The notes under the pieces: generated by a model
Told to the model about the DNA's origin: nothing
The model's input: the letters and a program-made list of their open reading frames with translations, nothing else
The model's database searches: none
Shown: positions 23,279 through 34,735 of the stretch, in pieces
How positions within the stretch are numbered: the stretch's first letter is position 1
Layout: each line of letters starts with the position of its first letter
Program-made: the position numbers and the translations under genes
From: Brachypodium distachyon
Taxonomy: Eukaryota > Streptophyta > Magnoliopsida > Poales > Poaceae
NCBI RefSeq assembly: GCF_000005505.3
Contig: NC_016131.3
Location: forward strand, 53,863,355 to 53,927,354
Length of the DNA stretch: 64,000 nucleotides
Reading direction: 5' to 3'

Positions 23279-25576
23279 TTATTTTTTAAGAAAATGGAAA
23301 CTTTATTACCCCCGACCTCTGCATCTAGGATGCATACAGCCAAATGTCTTACATTATTCATGACAATTGAAACACATGACACCATCCAAAAGTGTGACAG
23401 CCCACACATGAAATTGGTCTACATACTAAGTAATTTAGAGCTAGCACGCCACCCAAACTGGGATATAAACTCCCTGGTGATCCACTCTAGTCGCTTGGCG
23501 CCAAATTCCATCGGTTTCTTGTGTTGCACCTTGTGTAACAACGCGCATAATCGCAACTAATTTGTACATAAGAGCAACACCTGCATACAAGAACGCACCT
23601 TTTTTCTATCAAAAACAATGTCATTACAACATAACCAAATAGACCAAAAAACGGCTGCGGCCCCAACTAAAATTAGGGGACGCAAGTTCTTGTCCACCCC
23701 CCGCAACCAAGGACCAAAAATCTGAGCCATATTGTTCGGAGGTACAATATTAAAAGCCAAACGGACCGCTTTCCAAGCAACCTTTGCCATCGCGCAATCA
23801 AAAAAGAGGTGTTGGATAGTCTCATGTTCATGGCAGAAAACACAACGGGTGTTCCCTTGCCATCTACGCTTAATCAAGTTGTCCTTTGTTAGTATAAACC
23901 CTCGACAAAGGAACCAAAGAAACACCATAATTTTTAGCGGAAGCTTTAGACGCCACAGTAATTTCGATCTAAAGCGGACCTGAGTGTCCAAAAGTCTTGA
24001 ATACATCGATTTAACGGAAAAGATCCCTGAGGGAAGAAGGCTCCATCGGAAGGAGTCTTGCTCGGTCGATAAATGAACCGAAGCAACCGAATCATAATTT
24101 GATTCCAGGCCTCAAGGTGGTGGCCTAGCAATGTTCGGCGGAACTCAACATGTGGTTGAGAGACTCCAAGAACAAAAGCTACAGTGACATGTTTATTCCG
24201 AACAATGTGAAACAGTCGAGGGTACTTATCACAAAGCAGCAAGTCCCCACACCACCTGTCTTTCCAAAAGCGAATTGATTCACCATTCTCCACCTGAAAC
24301 TCCCCAAACTAAAGGAAAAGATCTTCCACCTGAAACTCCCACTTTGCTAACCTATATTTTTTCTTATGATGGTCAAATTGCAAAAAAAAGCGAGACCTAT
24401 ACAAATCCAATCGCTTCCTCACCCCCTTTGGGATTTCCAAAAAGGACATCATAAATATTGGGAGACTGCTTAGCACAGAATTAATTAGCACCAAACATCC
24501 CCCGCAAGAGAGATTTTTTGATCTCCAGCTGCTCAACCGCTTTTCAAAACAATCTTCAACATTTTTCCAGTCTTGATTACGAAGCTTCTGAAAATGCATG
24601 GGTATCCCTAGGTATTTAAATGGGAACGAGCCCACCTCGCAACAAAACAGCCTAGTATACTCCACTTCAAAATCCTTCGCAGCCCCAAAACAATATAACT
24701 CGCTCTTATGATCATGATCTTAAGACCCGAGAGTTGTTCCAAAACACAAAGGATAAGTTTCAGATTAGAAGCCTTGGCCAAATCATGATCCATAAACAGA
24801 ATCGTGTCATCGGCATATTGGAGTATCGACAAACCATCGTCCACTAAATGAGGAATAACTCCACTAATCAGACCCTCACCCTTAGCTCTATTGATGAGGG
24901 TGGCCAGCATATCAGCAATAATATTGAAAAGAATCGGGGATAAAGGGTCCCCTTGCCGCAATCCTTCGCCGGTTTGGAAGAAAGGGCCAACATCATCATT
25001 CACCTTCACAACCCCTTCACAACCACACTCCCTTTTTTAACAAAATTATCAACCCACGCACACCACTTGAGAGAGAAACCTTTCAGCCGTAAAGCCTGTT
25101 GTAAAAAAGGCCAACGCACCTTATCATAAGCCTTTTCAAAATCAATTTTAAAGATAACCCCATCAAGTTTCTTTGAGTGCATCTCATGTATAGTTTCGTG
25201 TAAAATCACGACTCCTTCCATGATAAACCGACCGGGTAGAAACGCGGTCTGTGTGAGCTGAATAACATTAAGCGCCACAGAGGTTATGCGATTTGTTCCA
25301 ACTTTGGTAAAAAAATTGAAGCTCACATTTAGAAGACAAATGGGACGGTATTGTTGAATCTTGGTGGCCTCTGACCCTTTAGGTAGTAACGTGATAATAC
25401 CAAAATTGAGCCTATATAGAGGTAAGGCAGCTTTGTGAAAATCTGCAAAAAGCGCCATAAGATCCCCTTTAATTACCTTCCAGAAAGTTTGATAGAATTC
25501 CTCCGGAAAACCATCTGGACCCGGGGATTTGTTGTGCTCCATCTGGAAGACAGCCTGGCGGACCTCCTCTCCTGAG
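23279..25576 (-). mobile_element. 5'-truncated L1-type LINE, reverse transcriptase ORF broken
   Basis: The 15 bp AATCCAGGACTTAAT at 23264-23278 and 25577-25591 is an exact target duplication. The 3' A-rich tail is at the 23279 side. Minus-strand frames give the plant L1 reverse transcriptase in order: EHNKSPGPDGFPEEFYQ, YRPICLLNV, IFKIDFEKAYDKV, GLRQGDPLSPILFNII, LQYADDTILF (catalytic YADD), FKYLGIPM, then RFWKDRW and a zf-RVT tail CVFCHEHETIQHLFFDC. Frames shift near 25009, 24720 and 24060, and a segment is missing near 24300 where CCACCTGAAACTCCC is repeated at both sides. The element is inactive. The start of the long open frame at 25620 is host sequence, not LINE. Confidence 0.93.
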
Positions 25577-25591
25577 AATCCAGGACTTAAT

Positions 25592-26556
25592 GGGGATGAT
25601 ATTCCTTTCCATGGTTTCATATCCGTTAAAGCTTATCTTAAGATCCTTTTCGACAGTACTATGTACACAAAGAACAAATGCACAATGCTGCAAAAGACAA
25701 AGAGACATGCACTTTGGCAGCAAAATCCCACCACTAGCTTCTGTACTGGGGGGAGACTCATCGATGCTGTGCATCTTAAGCTTGACAACTTGTGCCTTTC
25801 AGCTGGAGCAATAGCAGGATCACCACCTCCACGCAAGGCTACATCAGGTGACTGGAAGTGAACTGGTGCAGAGCAATAGGCGTAGGTTTCGTCAACTGAA
25901 TATTCACACACAGAGTCGATCCTGCAAAAAGGAAAGTAATTAAGAAGCAGATATAATACCCAATTCTACGTTCCAGTGCACTAAAAAACTAACACATGTT
26001 TTATGTCCTCTCAAAAACAAAAACTACGGTTGATGATCAATAAATTTAGCAAACACAAATAAGTTTTTCCTATATCTTTGATAGCCGAACTGAGAGACTT
26101 GTTACACACTCCACTGTTCATAGATACCCAAGATTCCATCTGGACAACTCCAACAGGAAACCATCTGTTTTCAGTACATGAGCCCTTGAGAAAATAGGAG
26201 GTTCGACTAGTCAAGACAGCAGAAAAAGTGAAAGCCACAAGCCTCTCTCGTAGCTCTCTTTCCCTGCTCACTAGAAGATTGTTCCATAAATCAGTTGAGG
26301 CACCAATACTATTGCCTCCAATAGGAGAATGCTGTGCATGATCGCTAAGCATTACTTTTCTACAGATAATATTCAGCCAGTGTAGCTTCCGCGAGCTGGC
26401 CTTGGAGATCATGTCATTTATAGGTTGATATGTGATATCGACAGAAACACAATGTTGGTCATCTGAAACCCATTGATGCAGTATAGTCTCCAGAAACGTT
26501 GGTGTGCAGATTTCTTGATCACTTGTAGTGCAGCTATGACATCCCACAAGACAAGT
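25592..26556 (-). pseudogene. Remnant of an unidentified multi-exon gene, split by a LINE and cut by a Helitron
   Basis: Two exon-like stretches are open on the minus strand. One runs from 26556 to about 26070, containing TCLVGCHSCTTSDQEICTP, FLETILHQWVSDDQHCVSVD, RKLHWLNIICRKVMLSD, RERELRERLVAFTFSAVL and RWFPVGVVQMESWVS. A second starts at about 25920 after an acceptor (TTTTTGCAG), with DSVCEYSVDETYAYCSAPVH and FQSPDVALRGGGDPAIAPAE. The composition is protein-like, but I do not recognise the family. The upstream side stops abruptly within a few bp of the Helitron 5' end at 26577, and the downstream side is interrupted by the LINE. It may be a dead fragment, or a Helitron-disrupted gene whose other part is elsewhere. 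Confidence 0.5.
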
Positions 26557-26759
26557 CCCGTTTGGCTTTTTTCATATCTATATCTATAAACTCTATAAAA
26601 TTAAAACCCGCTAACTGCAGTTAATTTAGCAAGCTCAACATGCAGCCTATCCGCGTCCACGTCAACATTCCATAATCCCATCTTCTAATCCACCCACGTT
26701 AGCCTGCCCAGCCTGACTGCTCGAACTGGCCGCCGCTTCTAATTAGCCTGTCCGCTCAA

Positions 26760-27050
26760 ATCATGCGCGATGTGCTAGGCCCTGCCGCCGTTGCGCGCTG
26801 CAACCACCGAGCTCAATCCCCGCCGCCCACGCGCAACGGCTCAGCCCCGGCCGCCGCGTCCCCGCCGCCCACTGTTCCGCCCTGACCGCCGCATCCCTGG
26901 CCCGCCGCGGCAGGCTGCAACCACCGAGCTGAGTCCCGCCGCCCACGAGCTCAGCCCAGGCCTCCACCGACCGCCGTCCCCGTCTCAGCCCCGACCGCCG
27001 CGTCCCCGCCGCCCACTGGCTCCACCCCGAACGCCGCATCCCCTAGCATT
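26760..27050. repeat. GC-rich imperfect repeats near the Helitron 5' end
   Basis: CTGCAACCACCGAGCT recurs at about 26800 and 26918, and CCGCCGCGTCCCCGCCGCCC at about 26850 and 26996. They are imperfect repeats of roughly 120-150 bp made of CCGCC-rich sequence. Open frames through it on both strands are composition artefacts. Confidence 0.6.
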
Positions 27051-27307
27051 TAACTTTCATTTAACTTTTATGCTGTTCGTATCAATATTACATGCTTGAA
27101 TCGTGTAGACAAAATGATATAATGATGTGTTCTTCCAGATATACGTCAGCCATGGGATCTCCTACAGAATTTGGAGACATTACTATAGGACGACAAAATT
27201 GCAAAGTTTTCGGCCGGCTCATACGGCTATGGCATACAAAAAATAAATATGCCAAGACTGCTGATTCTTTGCTCAGCATTGATGGAATACTTCTTGCAAA
27301 AGATTTA

Positions 27308-27431
27308 CTCCCTCCGTCCAATAAAAGATGTCTCAACTTTGACTAAATTTGAATGCATCTATACACTAAGTCATGTCTAGATACATCCAAATTTTGAGAA
27401 ACTTGAGACATCTTTTGTTGGACGGAGAGAG
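27308..27431. mobile_element. Stowaway-type MITE, complete
   Basis: The terminal repeats CTCCCTCCGTCCAATAAAAG and the complement of CTTTTGTTGGACGGAGAGAG are inverted over about 30 bp. The interior contains TTTGAATGCATCTATACACT and its near-complement. It lies at the 3' edge of the first RPA1-like exon. Confidence 0.9.
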
Positions 27432-28753
27432 CAAGCAACATCAATCCAATTTTTAGTTTTGCATATTCTGAGCTTGATTTCCTGAGTTTCTGCTGCCCTC
27501 TGTTTTGCCTTCTTCAAATAAATTAACACACAGAGCTCCAAGATAAGACAAATAAATTTATCACCTTGAGACGGATCGGTAACTGTAACAACTGCATTCG
27601 ATACCTACTGCTTTGATCAGTTATTTCTCTGAATATCAAAAGGAAAAGGAAATACTCTCATTGTGTTCTCAAGATCAAAAGGAAAAAGAAATATAACACC
27701 CCTGACTCCTGTACCATCTCAAGATCCAAGCATCAGGTTTATTCGGTATAGGCCTTAGCAGTTTCCATATTCTGTTTTCTCTTTTCTGGACAGGAATTGG
27801 GTTCCTGGAGGTAACAATGCCACTCTCATTGTGTTCTCTTTTCTGTTGCAAACTCACAACAGATAGTCCCAGGTGATTTGAATTTTTATATGGTAAAAAA
27901 TGCAGCAGTGCTTATTATTTTGGTGGACCATATGCTGTGCCATCGTTGTGGCCTTAATCAACAACACAGCTAACGTGCTCCTGAATTCGTAGATATGTGC
28001 AAGGGCTGCATTTTATGAATTTGGTGTGTATAGTGCATCAATATGAAACCATAGGTTGAATTAGAACAGTGACACTGTTGAGAATTGAAAAATGATAATG
28101 AGATGAGGTAACAACAAGGGAAACAACAAGCTACTATGGTCCCGGGTGGAGAAGAAATTACAGAGGCCTTAGTATTAGGAAACAGCCAAACATGGTTAGA
28201 ACAATCCGAGTATATCGAAATTATTGGTTAAAATACTTCAAATATTAATCAATGTGGAAACTGCAGTATATACTATATACCAATATAGTATGATGCATTT
28301 TCTTTACACTAGCCTTATGGTTCAAGGTGCCATTTCTGTAGCTTTGTTTCAGTGTAGGTCAAAATGCAAATTCAGATGCACACATGTCTACAGAGAAAAA
28401 AGAAAAGAAAAAAAGCTAAGTATTTGTACTCTAAACTAAATATGCTTAGCAGGTACTCTGAACTTGGAATTTGCTACTTCAATGGTTAGATGAGGTCAAC
28501 ATAGAAGGATTGCAGTAGCATTGTGTCTTGCATTCTGAACCCCAATTAGGAGGTCTTAATTAAACATGTCCAAACCTTAGTTCCTGAAGTGCTAATACCA
28601 GTAATGATGGCCTAATGCTTTGCTACCACTATAATGTTGTACCTACCTTCTCCATTCATTTCAGAAAATTTGTGTGCCATCTGCCATAGGCTATAGCTTA
28701 TAAATCCAAGTACATATCGATCAAACAAATGCATGTAGATGTAAAGTATTAAG

Positions 28754-29608
28754 CTTACTTTCGTAGCACGGGGCTTAGACACCGGGGATGCGTGAGCACC
28801 CCCTTTTAGGTTCGGCAGTGGGCGTCGGGGATTGCTCCGGCGATCGCCGACGAGACCAATGTCAAGCGTCAGTGAACACCCGATCTTTTTACCCAGGTTC
28901 GGGCCACCCTGAGGTGTAAAACCCTACGTGCTGCTTCTGTGTTTGCTATGAACCGGTGAACGAGGGTTTACAAGCTGCCGGGGGAGTTCCCGGGTGCTCT
29001 CTCTCTTTAGGTAAGTGCTACTTGCTATTTCTGGCTAGAACTAATAGTGAACCCGAACGAACCAACCCCCCGACCGTTGGCGGGGGTCCTCCTTTTATAC
29101 TCAAGGGGATACCACAGGTGCCACGGTGCATGGGTGACAAGTGGCGAGCAAAGAACTAGAGCAGCTTGCCCTCAGTGTGCTGGCTTGCAGGATGAGTAGC
29201 CCTGCAGTTAGGGCGCTACGTGCCTAGAATTCACACCGGGCCAGTCACTGTAGACTGACTGGACGGGGAATCCCCTTTCTGTCGGAGCATTTAATGTTTG
29301 CTTGTGCTTCACTCCTCGCTCTGACGAGCCTGGCGCACAAGGAGCCCGCCGAGCGGCCACGTGGCGTCGTTGTCCTGCCCGCTTGGTCCCGCTCCTGTAA
29401 CGGGTGCCTGCGTCCGGGAACGCCCTTCCCGGCCAGTGACCTCCCCGGGAAGCGCCCAGGCCCGTAGCCCGGCTAACCCTGCCGGGCTGGTGACTTGCCG
29501 AGCAGCTTGTGTGGTGCTGCCCGGGGTGCGATCCTTCCGGGGAGCAAGCGAGGTGGCCCACGCGTCATGCAGCGGTGGTACCCCGGGTGCCACTGGTGCG
29601 ACACTTAC
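28754..29608 (-). mobile_element. Solo LTR, 845 bp, with 5 bp target duplication CTTAC
   Basis: CTTAC at 28754-28758 and 29604-29608 brackets 28759-29603. On the minus strand the element begins TGTCGCACC and ends CTACGAAA, an expected CGACA terminus with one change. Its interior on the plus strand has the ACCCAGGTTCGGGCCACC and TAAAACCCTACGT stretch seen in many grass Gypsy-type LTRs. No internal domain remains, so it arose by LTR-LTR recombination within the Helitron. Confidence 0.82.
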
Positions 29609-31540
29609 TCACTAAATTTTGTAATTCCTATCTTTTTTCCATTTAAAGTGTTAGCCTTCTCTTTAGAAAACTTACAGTTTCGGGCTTATATCAATTTATG
29701 GTCTGTTGGCTGGATACTATGCAAAATGAAATGATTTCAGGAAATTAAATTATTTTGAGGAAAAAATGAACTTAGAATAAAGTCATCGTACTATTGCAGG
29801 GTGCTATGGTACAAATAACCATACCCAAAAAAGTTGAAAAACAATTTCGTCCACTGCTCTCTCTGGGTTCTGTCTACATGTTGACAGATGTTAATGCTGT
29901 TCATGCTACATACAAGAAGTTCATTTACCACCACCAAAGCTACATGCTTCAGTTTAAAACAAGCTCAAAGGTCCGTCTAATGCAATTGCGAGGAGCGAGT
30001 AATCCTCGATTTGCCTTTGATTTCTCACAGTTTGATCAGCTTCCATCAAAAGACAATCAACCCAAACCCCGTCTAGGTATTGCTTAACAAACTTCCTGAT
30101 AATACATCTTTTTCCAGCCAACAATCGAATTTCTACATGCTTTTTTCAAACAGATTTGATTGGAGTCATTAGCTACATTGGCCCATATGACTATGCTAGC
30201 CCAACGTCTCAGTACAAGCTCAGGAAGATACATATCTGTAACCAAGAGTAAGTCTTTCCCCATGTAATTTTCACTTCTATTTATCTAGATACATAACTCA
30301 TTGGCACTATTTTCTCTTTGTAGTGAACAAACACAGGAAATAAACCTTTGGGCGAGGATGGTGAAACATTTGACGAAAGCGCGGTCCTCAGCAAATCAGA
30401 TGGGAAGATCGTTGTTTGTGTTTTTGCTGGCCTAACCGTTGGAAAGTATTTAGGTAAATTCTTAGGAAAATATGATTTCTATTACATTATAACTTTATTA
30501 GTTATAACCCGAGGCATCTCATGGAATTATTACTATGCAGATAAATTTGTGGCCACTTCAAGTTCAGCTACCAAAATATACATTGACATGGAAGTACCAG
30601 AAGTTGAACAATATAAGTAAAGGTTCATCGATACTTTTATTACAAATGGTTCACATTCTTTTCCATTAACTAACATGCAATCATGCATATGTCTGCTTTC
30701 AAGCTATCAATGGGAAGTTCCAGTTTTGAGCCACCAATAGCCTCAAATTGCCCATGTGACTCCCTTACAAGCAGCAGGCAAACTCTACAAGCTGGAAGAA
30801 ATATCTACCCTGCCAATTTCATCTTTCGAGGTGCCTTCTCCTTTTAATAGTTCTATATATATCTTCTAATATATATCCCTCATTGTAGAATGTTTCATCT
30901 TTGCCTTATAAACTTTTCTAAATATGACCCGCATCACACCAAGGGAGGTGCTTCATTCAGTTGCATTGCAATGGTACAAGCTTTGCTGCCATCCAATAAA
31001 TGATATTACAAAGTCTGCAAAAGTTGTGGTGAAGGGTACAACACCAATTCGGACACACCCAGATGCTCATGTCCTCTTTCAGACCCCAAGGCAATGTCTC
31101 ACCTCACATACTAACCTATTTATTACACCATTATTTTGTTTATGAAATTCCTATGCACATATTGCTCATTGTATTATTCTTATATAGGTACAAGCTTTCT
31201 CTCAAGATTACAGATGACACAACAAGCATGGACACAATTGCTTTCAGTTTTGTAGCTGAGGATTTACTTGAGCAAACTGCTATGCAAGCCTCCCAGAACA
31301 TGAAGATAGATGCATCTGATCATGCAGTAGCTCTTGAAAAAGCTATTGGGAAAAAAAGGCTTTTCTCAATAGGAACGAATCCTAAATATTTTTCTAGATT
31401 CTCAATCAATCATGTCCTGAAAAAGAGTTACAAGATTCACAATGATACCAGCCAATAAGACCATCAAATATTACTCTATATATAATTCCGTCTTATCACA
31501 AAAACCGTTCCTCTAATGATAGTATTTTAATTCTCCTAGG

Positions 31541-31885
31541 ACTCTGTACAGAAGAACATCACAACCACTTCTAAAGGGTACGTTATCTACAATGTATCCA
31601 TCTAAACTTACACAACCTCCTATTTCTGCACTTATTTTTTTTCCTACAATTGCAAATACAGTATTAGTACACCAGCACCAGTTCTTCCAAGGGAAAATAC
31701 ATTCAAACAGAATTCTGTACAGGAGAACATCACAGCCACTTCTGAAGGGTATGTTATCTACAATTTATCCATCTAAACTTACACAAACTCCTATTTCTAC
31801 ACTTACTTTTTTTTTCCTGCAATTGCAAATACAATATTAATACACAAGCACTGGTTCTTCCAGGGGAAAATACATCCAAACAAAC
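31541..31885 (+). repeat. Tandem duplication, period about 171 bp, in the RPA1-like 3' region
   Basis: TGTACAGAAGAACATCAC at 31545 and TGTACAGGAGAACATCAC at 31716 start two copies with matching exon-like and intron-like parts (TATCCATCTAAACTTACACA, CAATTGCAAATACA). It is a local duplication at the end of the pseudogene. Confidence 0.8.
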
Positions 31886-32533
31886 TGCAGACTCTGCTGT
31901 TGATGACCTACTTAGGTACATTACACATTGTGCTTCTAAAATTATACATGCTTCTCTTTATACACTTACTTTTTTCACACTTTCAAATGCAGTGTTAGTA
32001 CACTAGCCGCAGCTCCTCCAAATCAAATTACAGTCAAACAGACAGAAGGCCAGTCAAAAACAAAGAGACAACTTGATTTTGATAACGACAATGACGTGAA
32101 CAAGCAAACCAAGGTAGATAATTTTTTTCATAGTAAATTTACTTGCACACTCAGAAGCAGCGCAAAGAAATAACATGCATGTTCCTAAACAAAACCGAAG
32201 AAAAGGCATCTTCAGAGAACAACAAGTGATGCCAGGTTTATAGGAGCATCAATAATGTCAAATGATCACTTCGTGGACACTGACTCACATCGTTAATAGA
32301 CTTTGTTAGCTTTATGCTGTAACGCTGTTACTTTGGATATGTTTTAGCACAATGCTTTTGTTCCGTGGCTGTTTGAGTAATAAAATGTTAGCCAAATTCT
32401 GAAGTGTTTTGGCACAATGCTTTTGTTCTGTAATTGTTTGAGTATTACAGCGTTTATCACATTCTTGCACTAATCATGGACATATGTATTGTTTTTTAAT
32501 ATCCGCGGCAACGCGTGGGGTAACCACTAGTAA

Positions 32534-33041
32534 TCTATAAAGTTGATCCCCACTAATTTCAATTAACGTTTGCAAGCTTCACATGCAATGTGTTCACATC
32601 ACCATCCGCATCATGCACATCATGAGCATGCAAAATGTCCACATCACCATCCACATCATGTATTCTAGATCACTAGGAATTCATTTTGATGGTCCATTCT
32701 ATGATTTAATATTTTGACACCTAGGATTTTTCAACTTCACGTTGTATATAAATAGTTCACCAAGTACACATATTTCATGATATGTATGTCAATCTTTCTA
32801 ATATTTGCAAATAATCAGGTTGACGAAGCTTCACTTCGGTATCCCTGAAGTTGTTAATGTTCATGCATGCCAAAATTACTTCTGTTGCTTTGCTGCATAT
32901 GTGTTATGAATGATAAAGTCGTTTTGTCCTACAATATTCATATTTCTTTTGCATTGAATCATATTATTATCATTTGCTCGTAACATCATATCCAGATGTG
33001 CATATAGAATTTTACGCGGCAATGCGCGGAGAATCACCTAG
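32534..33041 (+). mobile_element. Short non-autonomous Helitron, copy A (508 bp)
   Basis: It starts A|TCTATAAAGTTGATCCCC and ends in a hairpin region ACGCGGCAATGCGCGG followed by CTAG|T. It lies three bp (TAA) after the end of the large Helitron and three bp before copy B, in the same orientation. Confidence 0.8.
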
Positions 33042-33044
33042 TAA

Positions 33045-33246
33045 TCTATAAAGTTGATCCCCACTAATTACAATTAATATTTGCAACCTTTACATGCAAG
33101 GTGTCCACATCATCATTCACATCATGCATATCATGAGCATGCAAAGTATCCACATCAGCATCCACATCATTTGTTGTAGAGCACTAGAAATCCATTTTGA
33201 TGGTCCCTTCGACAATTTAATATTTGACATTTCACGTTCTATATAA
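33045..33246 (+). mobile_element. Short Helitron, copy B, interrupted by copy C
   Basis: It starts with the same TCTATAAAGTTGATCCCC and follows copy A to TTTCACGTTCTATATAA, where copy C begins. The corresponding site in copy A is CACGTTGTATATAAAT, so B is interrupted and not merely short. Confidence 0.75.
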
Positions 33247-33735
33247 TCTATAAAGTTGATCTCCACTAATTGCAATTAATGTTTGCAAGCTTCACATGCA
33301 AAGTGTTCACATCATCATTCACATCATGCATATCATGAGCATGCAAAGTATCCACATCACCATCCACATCATTTGTTGTAGAGAACTAGAAATTCATTTT
33401 GATGGTTCCTTCGACAATTTAATATTTGACATTTCACATTAAATACTTCACCAAGTATGTATACATATTTTCATGATATGTATGTCGATCTTCTAAGATC
33501 TGCAAATATTCAGGTTGGCGAAGCTTCACTTTTCGGTTTCTCTGAAGTTGTTAATGTTCATGTACATCAAAATTACTTCTATTGTTTTGTTGCATATTTG
33601 TTGTGAAGGCTAAAGTCATTTTGTCCTACAATATTCATATTTTGTTTGCACTTAATCATATTATTATCATTTGTTTCTAACATCATATCCAGACGTGCGT
33701 ATAGAAATTTTTGCGGCAATGCGTGGGTTATGTTA
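33247..33735 (+). mobile_element. Short Helitron, copy C, 3' terminus lost
   Basis: It starts TCTATAAAGTTGATCTCC and follows copy A to the hairpin stem GCGGCAATGCGTGG at about 33712-33726. There the CTAG end is absent and the sequence goes into unrelated GTTATGTTATAGCACTCG. Confidence 0.75.
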
Positions 33736-33900
33736 TAGCACTCGCCGTACCACACTGTTAACAAACCTACAGAGAAAATTGGTACAAGCTGGACTGGATA
33801 CAAGTGAAGCAAGAAAGAGGAGATCACGGCAGCAGAATGAGAGCTAGCAGGTGGGAAGAAGGAGCCGCCGCCGCCTGCCTATTGCAACCATCTTCTCGAC

Positions 33901-34150
33901 GCCCATCTGCAGTGGCATCCCTTGACACGGATGATGAACTAGCAAAGCCCATCTGCAGTGGCATCCCTTGACACGGATGATGAACTAGCAAAGCCCATCT
34001 GCAGTGGCATCCCTTGACACGGATGATAAACTAGCAAACTAATGCCTACCAAATTCAAAATCAGCACTGCTCCTATTCTTAACTTGCATCGTCATCTGAA
34101 CAGAAAACGGTGATGGCATCCCTTGACACGGATGATGAACTAGCAAACTA
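33901..34150. repeat. 46 bp tandem repeat (3 copies) and 109 bp duplication of a pseudogene 3' end
   Basis: GCCCATCTGCAGTGGCATCC starts copies at 33901, 33947 and 33993. The third copy leads into AAACTAATGCCTRCCAAATT (34036), which recurs 109 bp later at 34145. The 109 bp unit includes the complement of the last codons of the pseudogene at 34148-34735 (its TITVFCSDDD end). Confidence 0.88.
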
Positions 34151-34187
34151 ATGCCTGCCAAATTCAAAATCAGCACTCCTCCTATTC

Positions 34188-34735
34188 TTAACTTGCACCG
34201 TCATCATCGTCATCTGAACAGAAAACGGTGATGGTCTTCGTGCAGAGGCCGCGGCAGCGTTTCCGCGGCGGCGGCACGATCCTGCGCCCCTGCTCATCGA
34301 CCCTGCGGGTGCGGACCCCGTCGAAGACGCCGGCGAGCCAGGGCTCGGATCCATCTACGCGCGCGCAGGGCTGGCCATTGGCGTCGGGGCAGTAGACGAT
34401 GGGCAGCACCCGGTGGCCCTCGTGGTGCCGCGCTGAACATGACCCCGCCGCCGCAGAAGGCGTCCCCGCGGAACCGCCGTGCCAGGTCGTCGAGGCTGGC
34501 GAGGGAAGCGAGGTCGGCACCGGGGGGGGGGCTTGGAGTGGTCCTTCAGGGCGATGGACGGCTGCGGGAAGTGCGCCCCGCCGTTGTTGGGGAGGATGAT
34601 GTTGATGGTGTCGCGGCCCTGGTGGTGGTGGGAGCAGCAGGTAGCTGCAGAAGGCGGTGAGCCAGGCCCCGCATAGGAGGTCCCTGGCGCAGGTGCCGTC
34701 GAAGTCCGAGGACGGGAGCTTGGATTCTCCATTGT
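34188..34735 (-). pseudogene. Unidentified gene with at least three frameshifts
   Basis: Protein-like sequence on the minus strand jumps between all three frames. LPSSDFDGTCARDLLCGAWL leads to FCSYLL; then another frame gives GRDTINIILPNNGGAHFPQP and SIALKDHSK; after a run of C residues (plus-strand G run near 34521-34530) a third frame gives GADLASLASLDDLARRFRGD and FCGGGVMFSAAP; the first frame resumes with EGHRVLPIVYCPDANGQP, EPWLAGVFDGVRTRRVDEQG and CRGLCTKTITVFCSDDDDD to a stop. Each piece looks like real protein, so a decayed or mis-sequenced gene is likelier than chance. I do not recognise the family. Confidence 0.55.

Larger units (their letters stand above)
27139..31457 (+). pseudogene. 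Replication protein A large-subunit-like gene (RPA1/RFA1 type), broken
   Basis: RPA1 binds single-stranded DNA; plant Helitrons often carry a copy. Exon-like pieces, in order: 27139-about 27306 (KVFGRLIRLWHTKNKYAKT, SLLSIDGILL), 29800-30076 (AMVQITIPKKVEKQFRPLLS, FAFDFSQFDQLPSKDNQPKP), 30154-30247 (LIGVISYIGPYDYASPTS), 30324-30453 (EQTQEINLW, then GEDGETFDESAVLSKSDGK), 30541-30615 (SSATKIYIDMEVPEVEQY), 30704-30830 (YQWEVPVLSHQ, AAGKLYKLEEIS), about 30924-31092 and about 31188-31457 (YKLSLKITDDTTSMD). Breaks: one G is missing at about 30351, shifting frame after EINLW; an in-frame TAG lies at 30738-30740; a MITE sits at the end of the first piece. The zinc-ribbon cysteines of the C-terminal fold are eroded. 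Confidence 0.85.
26577..32530 (+). mobile_element. Helitron, about 6 kb, carrying an RPA1-like pseudogene
   Basis: The 5' end is TC after a host A (A|TCTATATCTATAAACTC). The 3' end is CTAG before a host T, preceded by the hairpin-forming CCGCGGCAACGCGTGG at about 32503-32520. These are the diagnostic Helitron ends, with insertion between A and T. Inside are a GC-rich imperfect repeat block (26760-27050), a broken RPA1-like gene on the plus strand, a Stowaway MITE, a solo LTR and a 171 bp duplication. No Rep/helicase is visible, so it would need a partner to move. RPA-like genes are known passengers of plant Helitrons. Confidence 0.82.

Noticed and set aside
25592..25620. LINE reverse transcriptase ORF starting at the methionine at 25620
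   Set aside because: The first codons lie in host sequence beyond the target duplication at 25577-25591, so they are not LINE sequence.
33901..34040. Regular 46 bp repeats resembling a CRISPR array
   Set aside because: There are no spacers: the copies are contiguous and lie in plant DNA next to a pseudogene.
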